DNA of 64,000 bases from Gerris lacustris (GCA_951217055.1 OX578276.1:35922205-35986204), one strand, 5' to 3'; counted from the stretch's first letter, positions 9,970 through 21,720 are shown. Notes: generated by a model from the sequence alone, not told the origin. Numbers and translations: made by a program.

Positions 9970-11832
9970 TATGAAGACAGTTGCGCAAGCTATAATTAGT
10001 GAGCCCATACTGAGGATCATGGTCAGAGCAACACTTATAATCCTCTGAAAACTTCTAATACACCTGAAACATGTTAAGAGCATTCTAGTTTCACATCTAC
10101 AAGTCAAAAGTCAACATCAAACAGCTTAAAGCAAATTTGAAAACATTATAATTCTGATAAAATAAATTAATGCCTACCTATTTACTTGTATTCATTGCGC
10201 ATGCGCGTCACATAGTTGTTTACATTTAAAAAAAAACTAGTTTGCTGTTCTTATATTAAATAACTGTTTATATCGAGTTTTTAGTGAAAAACAATGAGTG
10301 AATCAAGTGACTTTGACGAAAATGGGGAGAATAATGCTCCTCCAGAAATAATTAATTCGGCAAAAAATACAACTCAAGAATTAATGCCATCTTTATCAAC
10401 AGAGAGATACGAACTTACATACAGCAAGTTTATTTGTTTCTGTATTTATTATTTAAATCTAATAATCGTAGATAAAGTACGGTACGCAACTCGTGCGAAA
10501 ACGGCATTTTGCATTGCTCGTGTGGTTTTACTACCTCGCTGTCGCTCGGGTGCAAACTCCACACTCGCATGCAAAATGCTACTTTCCGCACTCGACGCGT
10601 AATGTACTATTTCCCCACCATTGTGAAAATAACATCTAGAAACAGATTTTCACAAGAAAAATAGAAGCCAAAGTACGTCAGAGCCACTCAAGGGTTTGCG
10701 GCAATGCTGCTCTCCAAGGAGTAGTTCGCGTCTGACGCATTGACGGCTTTGTGACGCCCTTTAGGAAAACACCTCTATTGATTTGTTACCAAAGCAGTTA
10801 CCCGTGTCAGACGCGTTGTAGGAAAACACTCCTTTAATCAGAATGACAATTAATTATAATTATAATAGTGGTATGGGTAATCATTATGATTCCTCAAGAG
10901 TATAAATCACCAATATTTCTGACAATAATAGTAATATTTATCGAAAGTATTTACCTGATGATTGTTTGGTGGTGTTCGACGATTTCTTTAAAGTGTTTTC
11001 TTAGGCAAAAGAGGAACTCCGGGTCTGCGTAGAGTTGATAGCCAGGTGGTTTCGGATCCGAAGTTTTATACTTCGTTTTGAACGTGGATAATGCGTCTAC
11101 GTGAAGTGTGCGTAAAGAATCAATTAGGACGTTATATTCTGAAAAGATAATGGTAGTGATATACACGAATGTTGGGACACCTGTGATCACCTGGACGCAA
11201 ACAGCGTTGACGCTCAGTATTTCAAATATATAACTGGCCCAAAACCCGATGGGATGAGTAGTGTCGAAGGGGAACCAGAGAGGAAACGGAAGGCAGTAAG
11301 ACTTGGAGTTGACGAAGTAGTCGAAAACCGGCATTATGCCCATGTACAGACCCCACGTACCCCACACCATCGCGGGAAAATATTTGATAAAGAATTTCTG
11401 CAGCTTAGCTCGTAAATTCGTGTCGGAGTAGTAATCGCGATTGAGTTTTTCCCATTCTATTAGAATAGTGCCGTACTTTATGCCCTCCACACGATTTAAC
11501 GTGACGTGAATATGCTCTATACTCGTTATGAATACTAAACATATATAATGCCCTAAAAAAATGAGAGAAGGTAGCTCGAGATTTATTTTAATCAGAGTGA
11601 TAGCGGCGAGAATATACACAAGGAAGGGCATGACAGCGAGTAATATGTTGTACATTATCACCCACAGTACGTACTTCGGCTCCAGTTTCATGAACGAACC
11701 GGAAACATATATAATTTTATTCATTCTCCTCTCAAAATAATCATATAGTGGTTCTAAAGAAACACCAAGTAATTCACTGTGAAAATATTTAATTAATTTT
11801 ACGCATAACACTTTCTTGAATTGTTCTAACAT
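9970..11832 (-). CDS. odorant receptor (7tm_6), exons 1-2, C-terminus not found
   Basis: Exon 1 is 11832-10955 (292 codons plus 2 bases; donor GTAAAT) and exon 2 is 10063-9970 (94 bases; acceptor TTTCAG, donor GTAAGT). The join restores an Arg codon and leads to CIRSFQRIISVALTMILSM. The ATG is fixed by an in-frame TAA two codons upstream. Hydrophobic segments lie at about 55-80, 87-109, 152-172 and 199-232, with another in exon 2. The block LPFPLWFPFD followed by GFWASYIFEI is the classic insect OR loop-to-TM segment. Such receptors form ligand-gated channels with Orco in olfactory neuron dendrites. About 324 codons are seen of a usual 380-420, so one or more C-terminal exons, which hold the most conserved part, are missing from view: lost, or placed beyond the repeats below 9.7 kb. 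No frameshift or stop is seen in the two exons. Confidence 0.85.
10294..10430 (+). CDS. possible first exon of a KIAA1958/Crypton-like gene
   Basis: An ATG follows a short leader. The frame begins with an acidic stretch (SDFDENGENN), then a segment LSTERYELTYSKFI that resembles the N-terminal core-binding helix of Crypton-derived tyrosine-recombinase-like proteins such as KIAA1958. After about residue 46 the translation becomes low-complexity, so the exon should end near 10430, but the only GT nearby is a poor donor. It lies inside the odorant receptor intron on the other strand, next to a MITE. No second exon was found; it may be a gene start or a stranded fragment. Confidence 0.42.
10478..10613. 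mobile_element. small imperfect inverted-repeat element (MITE-like)
   Basis: The left half (TACGCAACTCGTGCG ... CATTTTGCATTGCTCGTG) pairs imperfectly with the complement of the right half (TACGCGTCGAGTGCGG ... CATTTTGCATGCGAGTG) over about 55 bases. More CG-rich than its surroundings. Target duplication not resolved. Confidence 0.55.
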
Positions 11833-11999
11833 CTCTTAAAAACGACTCCGACTCACAGTAGTCAAACGAGAGATGGCTACTCAATCCCAAGTGTTGAATT
11901 AATTACTGCGATATTCCTTTATATTAATAATTTAACTTTTTTAACGATGTTGTTATTATTGTTTTATAGCTAACAGCAGTGTAAATAGCTACTGATATA

Positions 12000-12593
12000 T
12001 AGCGTTGGGACAACCGACTAGAAAAAACAACCGAATGAATAAGTCGATTCGGGAAAAAACAGTCGATTGAATTCAATCGACTGAAAACAGTCTCATAGCG
12101 GGTATAGGATATATAGACCGAGACTGAACCCACAAGTTGAATGTTTCAATCGAATGGTTTTTTTTTATATAGGAGTAGTACGGTGGAGGCCGTAAAGGCC
12201 TCAGAGCTGAGGGGGGGTGAGAGTGAGAAGGCGCTTGACACTCGTTATCTCGTCCCAAACTACAGCCTGCTACAACATCGTTTTCATTCGAATGAAAAAA
12301 TATAGACTGAGACTGAATCCAGTCGACTTTTTCATTCGGATGTTTTTTGGTTTTAGGTAGGGGAAAGGAACGACGGTGAAGGGCTCAGAGCGGAGGAGGG
12401 GTGAGAAGGCGCATGACACTCGTTATCCCGTTATACACACGTCCACATATACACGTCCGAATTACAACTAATACAACTCCAAACTATAGACTGATATCAT
12501 TCGAATGAAAACTAGATATCCACAACCGAATGAATGAATATTTTAAAACAACCGTTTAGTCGACTTTTTTCAATCGAATGGTTCCCAACGCTA
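12000..12593. mobile_element. hAT-type MITE with 8-bp target duplication and internal repeats
   Basis: Ends are TAGCGTTGGGAC and the complement of TAGCGTTGGGAACC. The 8-bp direct repeat CTGATATA flanks it at 11992-11999 and 12594-12601, diagnostic of hAT insertions. Inside, a unit of about 190 bp is present twice (around 12100-12260 and 12305-12430; each has GACTGAA..C...GACACTCGTTATC), and 12060-12083 is a perfect 24-bp palindrome. No transposase frame. Confidence 0.87.
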
Positions 12594-12771
12594 CTGATAT
12601 ACTAGCACTAGGCCCGCAGGCACACCAAAAAATAAAATATTGATCAATGAAATTTGTTAATATAAAAGCCAGATATCACGCTACACTCTCATCAACTCAT
12701 TAATAATTATATTTAATAATTTAGCAACTGAATAATTAATGTGCTATAGGACCCGTAGGCTGGCGAATATA

Positions 12772-14396
12772 TGTAGGAACGCCGAGAGAATGTGCGTGGA
12801 AAAATGGATCTTGGGTCGAAGTTTCAAACTTACTATCGACTTTACTTCGAGATATATCGCTATTCCTTTAGGACTCTAGGCTAAGTCCCCTCTAGGTACT
12901 CCAACTTTTCTACCTTTTTTAAAAAGGGACATTTTTTCGGCACATTTTCACAATGCCCAACTTTATCATTTCACTGCTTTAAGAGATCTTACCCAAATCA
13001 AACCAAATTCACAGGGTTTTTAGAACTCATACAAATGTAAAAGCCTACGAAGTTTCAAGTCAAAAAGTTAATTAGTTTTACGTTAATTAACGAATTTAAT
13101 GGGATCTGATATCCAAATGAACCCAATGAAAATTATTATTGAGCATTATTTTTTACATTAGTTGAAACATTATTGGAAAATAATAAATAATATTATTATG
13201 CTATCAAAGTAATATTTTAAAACGCATGATATCTTACTAATTTTAAAACTCAATCTGATTATAGATTATAAACTTAATCAACTTAAATAGAAAACAACAA
13301 CATATTTTCCTTCACACTTATATAAGATGTTATCGACAAAGCGATTGTCCTAAGACTGACTGAAAAATATGTTGTTGTTTTTTTTTTTTTTTTTCATTTT
13401 TAGCGGGACAGTTTGTTGAAAGGAAAGCGGCTTGTATTATGAGATTATTTTCTTGCAAATATGTATACATTTTTACAATTTTCCATGAAAGATTGCACTT
13501 CTTTAAAAAATAAAGGGTTTATCCCAATCCAAACTAAGGTCAATCACCACCCAAAGGTAACAAAACCCATTCCTTCATCCTTCCGCTTTTTATAATCCTA
13601 AGTCCTACCTGCCCGTTAAGTAGCTCATGCCCTATCAATATTTAGAGTACATATTATTCAGATAAAGATTACAGTACTGCTTAAAACTAGTAAGACATCA
13701 TGCGTTTTAAAATATTTCTTTGATAGCAAAGACGGGTTAAAATAATAGGACTGGTATATTATTTTAAGACAAAACCTTGACAGAAAAATAAAGAAAAAAA
13801 TACGTTTTAAAAAAACGATTTTTTTTTTTAAAAATATGTTTAATAAAATTTGTACTTAATGTTTTCTTAAAAATGTTATACATTTTTTAAAATAAATATT
13901 ATTTTATAATCTATAATCTGATTAAGTTTTAAAATTAGTAAGATATCATGCGTTTTAAACTATTACTTTGATAGCATAATAATATTACTTATTATTTTCT
14001 AATAATGTATCAACAAATGTTAAAAATAATGTTTAATAATAACTTTCATTGGGTTCATTTGGATATCAGATCCCATTAAATTCGTTAATTATCATAAAAC
14101 TAATTAACTTTTTGACTTGAAACTTCGTAGGTTTCTACATTTATATGTGTTCTTAAAACCTTGTCAATTTGGTTTGATTTGGATTAGAACTCTTAAAGCA
14201 GTGAGATGTTAAAGTCGGGCATTGTGAAAATGTGCCGAAAAAATGTCACTTTTTAAACAAGGTAGAAAAGGTCGACACACCTAGAGGGGACTCTGCCTAG
14301 AGGAACATTGATATATCTAGAAGCGAAGTCGATGGTTAGTTTAAAAGTTCGACCCAAGATCGATTTTTCCACGCACATTCTCTCGGCGTTCCTACA
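12772..14396. mobile_element. 1.6-kb fold-back element, family 3
   Basis: Ends TGTAGGAACGCCGAGAG and CTCTCGGCGTTCCTACA are inverted. The arms, about 500 bp each (12772-13280 and 13905-14396), mirror each other with roughly 85-90 percent agreement by eye. The loop of about 620 bp is AT-rich and contains another partial copy of an arm motif (GCGTTTTAAAATATT). No coding frame. Confidence 0.85.
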
Positions 14397-14429
14397 GTAA
14401 CTAACGAAGAGGGCAGATCCTACCCATCA

Positions 14430-14570
14430 TTTGCAACAAAAAACACTGTACATAGAGCATGGGTCAATTCTCAATAGTTTCGCCACAAACATTTTATTTT
14501 TGTTATTTTCCAAGGTACGACCATTTTACTCAAAAAATCGATCACTGATTGAGCTGAAATAGAGGCAGCG
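14430..14570. repeat. fragment related to the outer fold-back element at 58629-60618
   Basis: Shares AACAAAAAACAC, then CATRGGTCAATTCT, then a block ending near CCAAGGTACGACC with 58685-58780. Diverged and without a partner arm. 14571-14793 shows nothing recognisable. Confidence 0.5.
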
Positions 14571-14793
14571 TTAAAAAGAGGAAACAATTCTATTTTAAAT
14601 TTATTTTAAATACCTTAAAGGGGCAAAACATATGCCTAAATTTAATTTTATTGTTAATTTTGTAAAAAAAATAAAAATTTATTTATTTCAGCCTGTAATT
14701 ATGCCAAAACGGCATGTGCTACAGTTTGCTAAATTTCAGTAAAACATCTTCATTTATTCCCCTTCAGTTTGAGTACCCTTACACCATCAGTTA

Positions 14794-14943
14794 TTGTGTA
14801 ATTTTAGGGTTTTAGGCTACATTAGTCCTGCTGGTAGTTCTGCTGAAAGTATTAAAAATTCTATAATACAACTTTATAATGGAAGAAATATAAGGTCAAA
14901 TGATTTAATTGTCATAAGATGTAATGGGACAAATTTCAATTCC
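14794..14943 (+). pseudogene. fragment of an unnamed insect repeat-encoded protein (CDGTN-type)
   Basis: The frame reads GYISPAGSSAESIKNSI and then LIVIRCNGTNFN. It resembles a protein family common in insect repeats whose conserved block is IGCDGTNVNTG; the Cys-Asp pair is Cys-Asn here. A TTTTAG acceptor-like site precedes it. The fragment stops where the antisense copia sequence begins at about 14944. The family match is from memory. Confidence 0.4.
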
Positions 14944-16357
14944 ACAACAGAAATCTTCTACTGTCCGAGCAATAGCTGCTACTTCTGGTATTTCCACTTT
15001 CATTCTCATCAGATATAGACCACCACGTCTCTCTGCAGTAGCTACGGCTTTATTTCCCCGAAGTAGTGTACATACGTCTTTTTCTAGTCTAACTGTTACA
15101 CCTTAATCTACAGCTGATAAAAGGGAAAATGAATTCCTATGTGCTTCAGGAACGTACCAAACATTTTCTAGACACCCTTCATCCCAAATTCCGTTGGCAT
15201 ACATTTTTACATTAACATCCCCTCTACCTAACGCCTTCATCCCCTGCCCGTTACCTACAAATATTTCAGGGGGTGAAATAAAAGCCTCCCAAGTCGAAAA
15301 CCAGTCCCTTCTATTAGTCATATGCTGGGTTGCCCCAGAATCCGCGACCCAAAGTTCCCTATCATCTAGGAGCCCCACTAATAAAATGTTCTATTTAACT
15401 TACTATTTGTGTTGCCTTCTGCTCTAACCTGAGGACACTGAGAGCGATAATGTCCACCCTGGCACTTAAAGCAGGTTACAGTGGCTTTCTTGGTCTTCTC
15501 GCTCTTCACTATAGGCTGACTGTTCTGTTTTGCTGACTTCTTATGCTAGTTTTTGTTGTGTGACACCACAAGCCCTGATATACTGGCTTCTGTAGTATTC
15601 AACTTTATATCTTGAAACCTTTGTTCTACTGTACATAGCCGTTCTCGTAATACGTTGATAGTCCGATATTCTTTAGGAACGGACTCTCAGGCATTTACAA
15701 ACTCCATATACCTACTCAACCGGTAGAGTATTTAAAACGCGGTTTAAAAATAAGGAATCTGGAAGCTTCACCTTATCCACTGGAAGCTTCACCTTCCTTC
15801 CATGTTGCGTCCGTAAGTTCGACCCAGATTTTCTCAAGCTTAGCAATGTGTGCTGCTACGCTGTCAACAGGGCTCTTCTCCTTGATTTCGAAGAAATCAT
15901 TGATCAGTCGGTCCTTTACTCGTATATGCCAACTAGTTTGTTCCAAATTTCTTTGTCTGTTGAGCACATATTCACAAGTTTTCTTACATTTGGTGTAAGA
16001 GGCGAAACTATAATACTCTGCGCCATGTATTCTACCTTTAGGTAAGCCGCAACCTGTTTCTCAAACTCTAGGACGTCACTTTCTTTTGAGTCTTCAAGAA
16101 GTGGTTTTTGGTTTTCTTAAGGTTTCTTCTATCGCGGGCATTAGCCCGTGAACCTGTAGATAAATTCTTATCTGGAATTTCCAATCCTCCCAGTTATTCT
16201 GGCCCTCCAATAGAAGAAATCAATAAAAATCTTGTGAGGTTCCATAACTGATTTTTTTTTTCTTACGAAAATTTAATGAAAAAAAACAATTTCAAAACTA
16301 AAACAAAATTCAAAACTTACTTTCAAGCTTCAATCTTCTTGCCTGGGCCCCATAACC
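14944..16357 (-). pseudogene. copia gag-protease region, broken
   Basis: Read leftward. Gag of the UBN2/copia type starts near 16240 (motif EDWKFQIRIYLQVHG) and continues through KDRLINDFFEIKEKSPVDSV (15950-15830). A CCHC knuckle, CFKCQGGHYRSQC, lies at about 15430-15475. The protease has the active-site context WVADSGATQHMTN (15353-15320), ending FSLLSAVD before a stop near 15105; the frame resumes beyond it with GGLYL (pre-integrase region). Several frameshifts and stops. Integrase, RT and RNase H are absent: the element is cut at about 14944, where another repeat fragment abuts. Confidence 0.8.
16342..16357 (-). other. copia primer-binding site (initiator tRNA-Met half)
   Basis: The minus strand reads GGTTATGGGGCCCAGG, nearly the copia primer site GGTTATGGGCCCAG, which pairs with the anticodon-side fragment of initiator tRNA-Met. 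It fixes the 3' edge of the 5' LTR at about 16358. Confidence 0.75.
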
Positions 16358-16581
16358 TAATGAAGCAGAGTTTAGAGATTTAAAAATCACTTCTTTTATT
16401 CTGAATTACTTAAGAACAACTTCTCTCTTGAGAATGAAATAATAAATTGAATTATTTAGTTTGACACAAGAGAAAAAAAAACAGGTTTACAAAAAAAACT
16501 AAACATGCAGTTCAACTAAAATTATTCTGCAACAGTTTAAAATGGATATAGAGTTACTATTTATTTTGTGAAGAGAAACCT

Positions 16582-16600
<19 letters not shown>
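16358..16600 (-). mobile_element. 5' LTR of the minus-strand copia element
   Basis: Placed by the primer site. An AATAAA signal on the minus strand lies near 16400. The outer end is blurred by the poly-T tract at 16581-16634. No second LTR copy was found in the window. Confidence 0.55.
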
Positions 16601-16614
<14 letters not shown>

Positions 16615-16634
16615 TTTTTTTTTTTTTTTTTTTA
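16581..16634. repeat. poly-T tract
   Basis: About 50 T with two interruptions, at the junction between the copia LTR and the BEL remnant. Possibly a poly(A) tail of an inserted retrocopy in reverse. Confidence 0.9.
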
Positions 16635-18103
16635 TTGTTGAAAGCTAACTCGGACTTTTAATTAGGCAGGAACCTGAGCTCGGGTAGAGCCCGGTTCCTG
16701 ACATTTTAGTGGCGCAGTCGGTAGGACTCCGGTTAGTGGAACCAGCTCTTTGGAACCAGCTTCCTGCATTTTGAATAAAAAGTATAAAAATGCAGCAACT
16801 CGTGGAGCGTCGAGGAATTACTAAAGCTGCTGTTACTCTTCTTGCGAACAACATTCGGGAAGAGTTGAAGAAGCCTTTTATAGATAAGGAGATCATCCTC
16901 TCTCTTTTTTCAAACTTAGAACTTGAGGCTAGGAGTTTAGACGAGGAGGATAAGGTCATTTTAAATAAGATGTTCGTGAGGATGTGGCTGAAGTCGATCA
17001 TTTGAAGGAAAGTGACAATGCTGATAAGTATAAGAATGAGATTCTTTTACTTCAGCAATATGTTAATAAGTTAGGTTCTGACAATGTGTTGGATAACTTT
17101 TCGATTAATAGCGGAGCTGTTAATAAGTGTAGGTACAAACTCCTAAAATTTAATGGAAAAAATTTGGTGGTGAGTTAACTAACTGGCTAACTTGTTGGAG
17201 CCAATTCCGTAAGCTAGATGAGGATGAACAGCTTGATGACTCAAACAAATTTCAGAAATTGATTCAGGCGACTATTGCTGGGTCTAGGGCAAGGGACGTA
17301 GTTGAGAGTTTCCCACCCACCGGGGAAAACTATAAGAAAGTAATTGAGTGCCTGAAGAGTAGGGTTGGTCGTGAGGACTTGTTGGTTGAGTTCTATGTCC
17401 GTGAACTCCTCAAACTAATTTTAAAGAAGGTGCTTAAACCTTAGGGGGTTCGTCTTTACACTTTATATTATGATAAACTGGAAACCAATTTAAGAGCACT
17501 AGAGTCCCTAGGCATTACCACCGAGAAATGTGCGGCGATGCTCTATCCCTTGGTGGAGTCCTCGCTGCCTGAGGACCTTTTACGCGCCTTGCAGGAGTCC
17601 TTTTTGGTCTCAGCTCTCGACTGAGAATACCCCTTCTGTGTTGAAGAGTGGCACCTCCAGGGTGGCTAGTGAGAGTCAGGGACGACTGAAACAGCTTATG
17701 AGCTTTTTAAGGCGCGAGGTAGAGGGGGAGGAGAAGATTAGTTTAGCTGTAGCAGGTTTTGGGCTATCTTCAGAATCTAGTACCTCCTCTATCCTGCCTA
17801 AGAAATCCGAAGGTATAAACAAATCAAGTCCTACTAGATCCTCGCAGAGTGCGGTAGAGCGGGGACCTAAGATTCCTACTAACTCCACGCTACTCGTTCC
17901 AGTGAAAGGACAATCAAGTTCCAACGGCAGAAACTCCTTGCGCCCCAGTCCCTTCTGTTCTGAGCAGATACACGATCACCCTGAGGACTGTAAAAAATTA
18001 AAGGCTATAAATAGAGAGGCAAAATTCACATCATTGCTGAAGTACTCAAATCAGGAAAGCAAGTTCTGTAAGAAAATCTCTTCTCCTTGATTGTGGAGGT
18101 ATG
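16635..18103 (+). pseudogene. BEL/Pao LTR end, primer site and broken gag
   Basis: An LTR end with a hairpin (CAGGAACC ... GGTTCCTG, 16671-16700) precedes TGGCGCAGTCGGTAGGA at 16710-16726, a tRNA-Ser primer site. Gag starts at 16790 and is broken by frameshifts near 16985, 17175 and 17440. A DUF1759-type region is recognisable (motifs LLKFNGKN, then ATIAGSRARDVVESFPP, GENYKKVIECLKSR), and a zinc-knuckle start (PFCSEQIHDHPEDCKK) lies near 17955-18000. Protease, RT and integrase are missing. It is cut at about 18103 by a LINE 3' end. Confidence 0.8.
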
Positions 18104-18277
18104 GCAGCAAGAGGCACAGTACAGACTCCCTTCTGTAATACAAATAAGAAGCAAAGGCATGCGTCGTATTTAGGTCCAGTTTATTTTAATAAGCTACCAT
18201 TACATCTCCAAACTATTCAGTCTTTTAACTTATTCAAACATAAATTATCCAAATATCTGTTGTCATTCATAAAATAG
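18104..18277 (+). pseudogene. LINE 3' end, copy A (ORF2 C-terminus)
   Basis: The frame carries YLGPVYFNKLPLHLQ and ends HKLSKYLLSFIK, stop at 18275-18277. The pattern Y-x-G-P-x-x-F/W-N-x-L-P ... F-K-x-x-L-x-x-Y-L is the usual C-terminus of CR1/L2/Jockey-like ORF2. A GT/TA-rich tail follows. It is a 5'-truncated insertion into BEL gag. Confidence 0.72.
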
Positions 18278-18758
18278 AACCTACATATATATGTATGGGT
18301 ATGTGTGTGTATGTATGCACATGTATGAATGTGTGTGTGTGTATGTATGTATGTATATGATGTATGTATGTGTATATATATATATAAATAAATAAATAAA
18401 TAAATAAAAATGTTTATTAAGTAAAGCATACATAAATATTCTAATGTTTCAATTTGAAATAAAACATCATAAGGTTTGGCCAACGGCCGTTAACCTGGAG
18501 TTGGTCGTACTGATAGAGATTGTTTATATTATGTACTAACCTTTTGTAACATAAATATAACTATAAATATAAGCAGAACACAATAAATACCTAGTATAAG
18601 TGAAAAACATATTACATAAAAACATTACTAACACTACAATTTTTATACATACATATATATACAAACACACTCATTCACATACACCCACATACATATATAT
18701 TAATTTTAAATTACAGTAAATTTATATTATAATGATAATGAATGGATAAATATCCTTG
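18278..18758. repeat. GT/TA microsatellite and non-coding part of the duplicated block
   Basis: 18285-18400 is (TATG/TG)n, (TA)n and (AAAT)n. The rest is AT-rich, with TTTGGCCAACGGCCGTTAAC (18475-18494) as its most distinctive string. No gene recognised. Confidence 0.7.
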
Positions 18759-18875
18759 ACAAAAGTTGATATCTATTTTTTTTTCTTTTTTAATAAATTA
18801 ATTACATGCTTAAAACAATTAAATAATATCATAAAAGAGAAAGAAGAAGAAAAAATAAAAATAAATATTCTCTAT

Positions 18876-18878
<3 letters not shown>

Positions 18879-18926
<48 letters not shown>
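18879..18926. repeat. (GA)n, 3' tail of the minus-strand LINE
   Basis: Twenty-four GA units. Read on the minus strand it is (CT)n just after the LINE stop codon, so it is probably the microsatellite-like 3' terminus some LINE clades use instead of poly(A). Confidence 0.85.
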
Positions 18927-18929
<3 letters not shown>

Positions 18930-21720
18930 CAACAAAAAACAAATTACCAATACTCTAGCCCCTGTGCTAAAATATTTCTATAAGGAAGGGCTAATTTTAA
19001 ATATTTGGCTAAAGATTTCCATGGGATGCAGCCATTCAGAATATTGAGCACTTGCTCTCTCTGTAAATATTCCTCTCCTAGACATATTTTCCTGTAATAC
19101 TTTAAGCTAGGACACTCACCAAGGAAATGTACTATGTCCTCTTTTACATTTTTGTCACAGTTGAGACAGCTATAATCTTCGTTAGCTAGCCACAACTTAC
19201 AATTGAGGTTTAGCATTTCACTCCTAGCTAACATAATTAGTCTCTTCGACTTATTATCAGTATCTGTATTAAATAAATAGTCAGGAGTTCGATCATGGTT
19301 CAATTCTTTATAGATCAGATGGAATCGGGCCTCCTGTATTCTTAGCTTACATTCGTCATTGAAGCTATTTTCTTTAACCTGAAGCCAGCTCCACATCACT
19401 TTAATTCATTGAATTCTCTTATCAAATCCATCCTCGAATTCCGTTCCTATGTCTTTCCCTCTTTCAAGCCAGGTACTATAAACCAAGGTATTTTTTATTT
19501 GAACCTAATCTTGCTAATTGATAAGGCAATCTGTCCTCTTCCAAGCTAAATACTCTTCGCAAAAATTTTATGTGCATTTTTACTGTGAAAAAGTGTAGTG
19601 GTAACAAGCCGGTTTCTCTATATATTATATAATTCGGAGTGTTGCAGGGCAGTTTCAAACTCTTTTTTACAAAAAATCTTAACAGCTTCTCTACGACCTC
19701 GTACTTCTCGCATCCCCACAATTGCGCAGCATAACAAAGCACTGACCTTGCTACACTATTAAATATATCAGTTTTGATCGTAAAACTGACATCTGAGTGA
19801 CACAATACATTCCTCCAAATGTTATTGATTACGCTTTTAGATGTATTCAATTTATCATTTTAATGCAGCTTAAAATTGAGGTTACTATTTATCAGGAGGC
19901 TGAGGTACTTATAACTTTTAACCACCTCGATATCTTCACCACCGAATTTCCACCGTTCCACATTTCTCAACCTGCCTCCATTTTTAAAAACGATAATTTT
20001 CGATTTATCCAAGTTTACTTGTAGACTCCATTTTTCACAATATTGCTCCAGCCTCGTAATCATCTGCTCTAGTACCTTAGCATCATCACTCAAGATTACA
20101 TTGTCATCCGCATACATCAGCATATTAATGCTAACATTGCCTAGCTTCACACCTCCTCCTATTTCTTCCACTAAATCGTTGATGTAGAGGTTGAATAAGA
20201 CACAACTTAGCAGACACCCTTGCCTTATACCATTCTTAGTTTCGAAACTAGATGACATAAAATCCTTACACCAAACACCTGCCGAAGTATTTTGATACAT
20301 GTTTTTTAATAAGTTTAGCATTTTATATGAGATTCCAAGCTGGCTTAGCTTATAATAAAGACTCCCTCGATTAATCGAATCGTAGGCAGCCTTAAAATCT
20401 ACGAAAAAACAGTAGAGCCTTCTCTTTTCTCTCCGCAAAATACTGATGATACTTATTAAAGAAAAAAGATTATCCGTTGTGGAATAATCCTTCCTGAAAC
20501 CGGCCTGATACTCAGATAATAATCTAAACGTATCAACCCATTTAATTATTCTGTGATATATTACTGAAGAAAATAGCTTGGCCACTGCATTAATAAACGA
20601 TATACCACGATAGTTTTGCACTTTGTCCACATCGCCCTTCTTATAGATTGGGAAAATTATAGAGTTTTTATAATTTTCTGGTATAACACTCGAGTTGAAA
20701 ATATTGTTAAAATTCGATAATAGTCTTTCCCATAAAAGAGGAGAAGCATTTTTATATAATTCGACCGGGATCCTGTCAGTACCAGGGGCTTTATTATTTT
20801 TGGCTAAGTCTAACACATACGTCAGTTCTTCCATTTTAAAATCACTATCAAGCAAATCGTTGTAATAACAAGGACTTGCAAAATGTATCGACTGTCCTAG
20901 AATGCTTGGGTTTAATAAATCTTTAAAGTACTTTCTCCAATGTTCAGCTCCTATTAAGCTAGTTGTAATAAATTTGGATTTTTTAAACTTGTTAACACTT
21001 TGCCAAAACATTTTGGAGTCTCTATGATCGGCTAAGCTCCTCAATGCTGAATTGTAATACTCCTTTCCCTTATCCTTACAAAGATATTTGTAATTTTTAA
21101 CCGCTTCTCGGTACAGGTTCCAGGTATAATAATTATTGTTCTTTCTGTATAATTTTAAATAAACAAACATTTTATCCCTCTTAGTTTTACAGTGTCTATC
21201 ATACCATGGTTGTTTGAATTTATTTGTTACTACATTTATATGTGCGCTTTCCTTTATCGAATGTATAATGTTATTTAAATCCGTTTCTACGTCGCCTACT
21301 AGTACCCATTTGGCAATGTTATCTTCTAGACGTCTCTGGTACTTGTCTTTATTTTGAACTTTCCAGTCTAATTTCGGTAGTAAGGGTAGATAAAGTGAAT
21401 TACATTCTTTAGCCTTAATTCTCAAATTCACAATGATGGGCATGTGATCGGAGAATGGTTGCATATCGACCTTCATTTCTACTACAGAACTGGCCAGCTC
21501 CTCACTGATACACGCTAAATCATTCACAGAACTTCCTTGCCCACCTATGAACGTATGCTCTCCAGATTCATCACCACATGTCCTACCATTTAAGACTATT
21601 AGATTATTGTCTGCACAGAATTCTAAGAAATCTTTGCCTTTTTTTATCAATTTTCTTATCTTTAGATATTCTCATTACTTTTAAGTTACCTAGATCCTCC
21701 AACAATTCCTCATTCAATAC
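18927..21720 (-). pseudogene. non-LTR retrotransposon ORF2: endonuclease end, RT, C-terminal zinc motif
   Basis: Read leftward. The 5' cut at about 21720 leaves only the C-terminal part of the AP-type endonuclease (FSDHMPIIV, with the catalytic SDH triad end, near 21460). RT blocks follow in one long frame (21650-19860): KAPGTDRIPVELYK, YRGISFI, EYQAGFRKDYSTTDN, FVDFKAAYDSI, GIRQGCLLS and the active-site YADDN at about 20110. A frameshift near 19855 and another near 19430 move the rest to 19850-19476 and 19399-18944. The C-terminal segment contains the Cys-His motif CLNCDKNVKEDIVHFLGEC typical of many ORF2 proteins. Clade not assigned (it recalls Ingi/Vingi/I-like enzymes). RNase H was not seen. 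Two frameshifts and the 5' truncation make it inactive. Confidence 0.85.

Larger units (their letters stand above)
17941..18758. repeat. duplicated block, copy 1 (copy 2 at 23575-24404)
   Basis: Near-identical to 23575-24404, including the BEL gag end, a LINE 3' end, the GT/TA microsatellite and about 380 bp beyond it. The differences seen are mostly microsatellite length and a short TATAACAACA indel near 18555/24190. Because the BEL/LINE junction is inside, the block was copied after the LINE insertion. Confidence 0.88.

Noticed and set aside
18756..18983. Frame with Arg-Glu repeats
   Set aside because: Translation of the (GA)n tail of the LINE.
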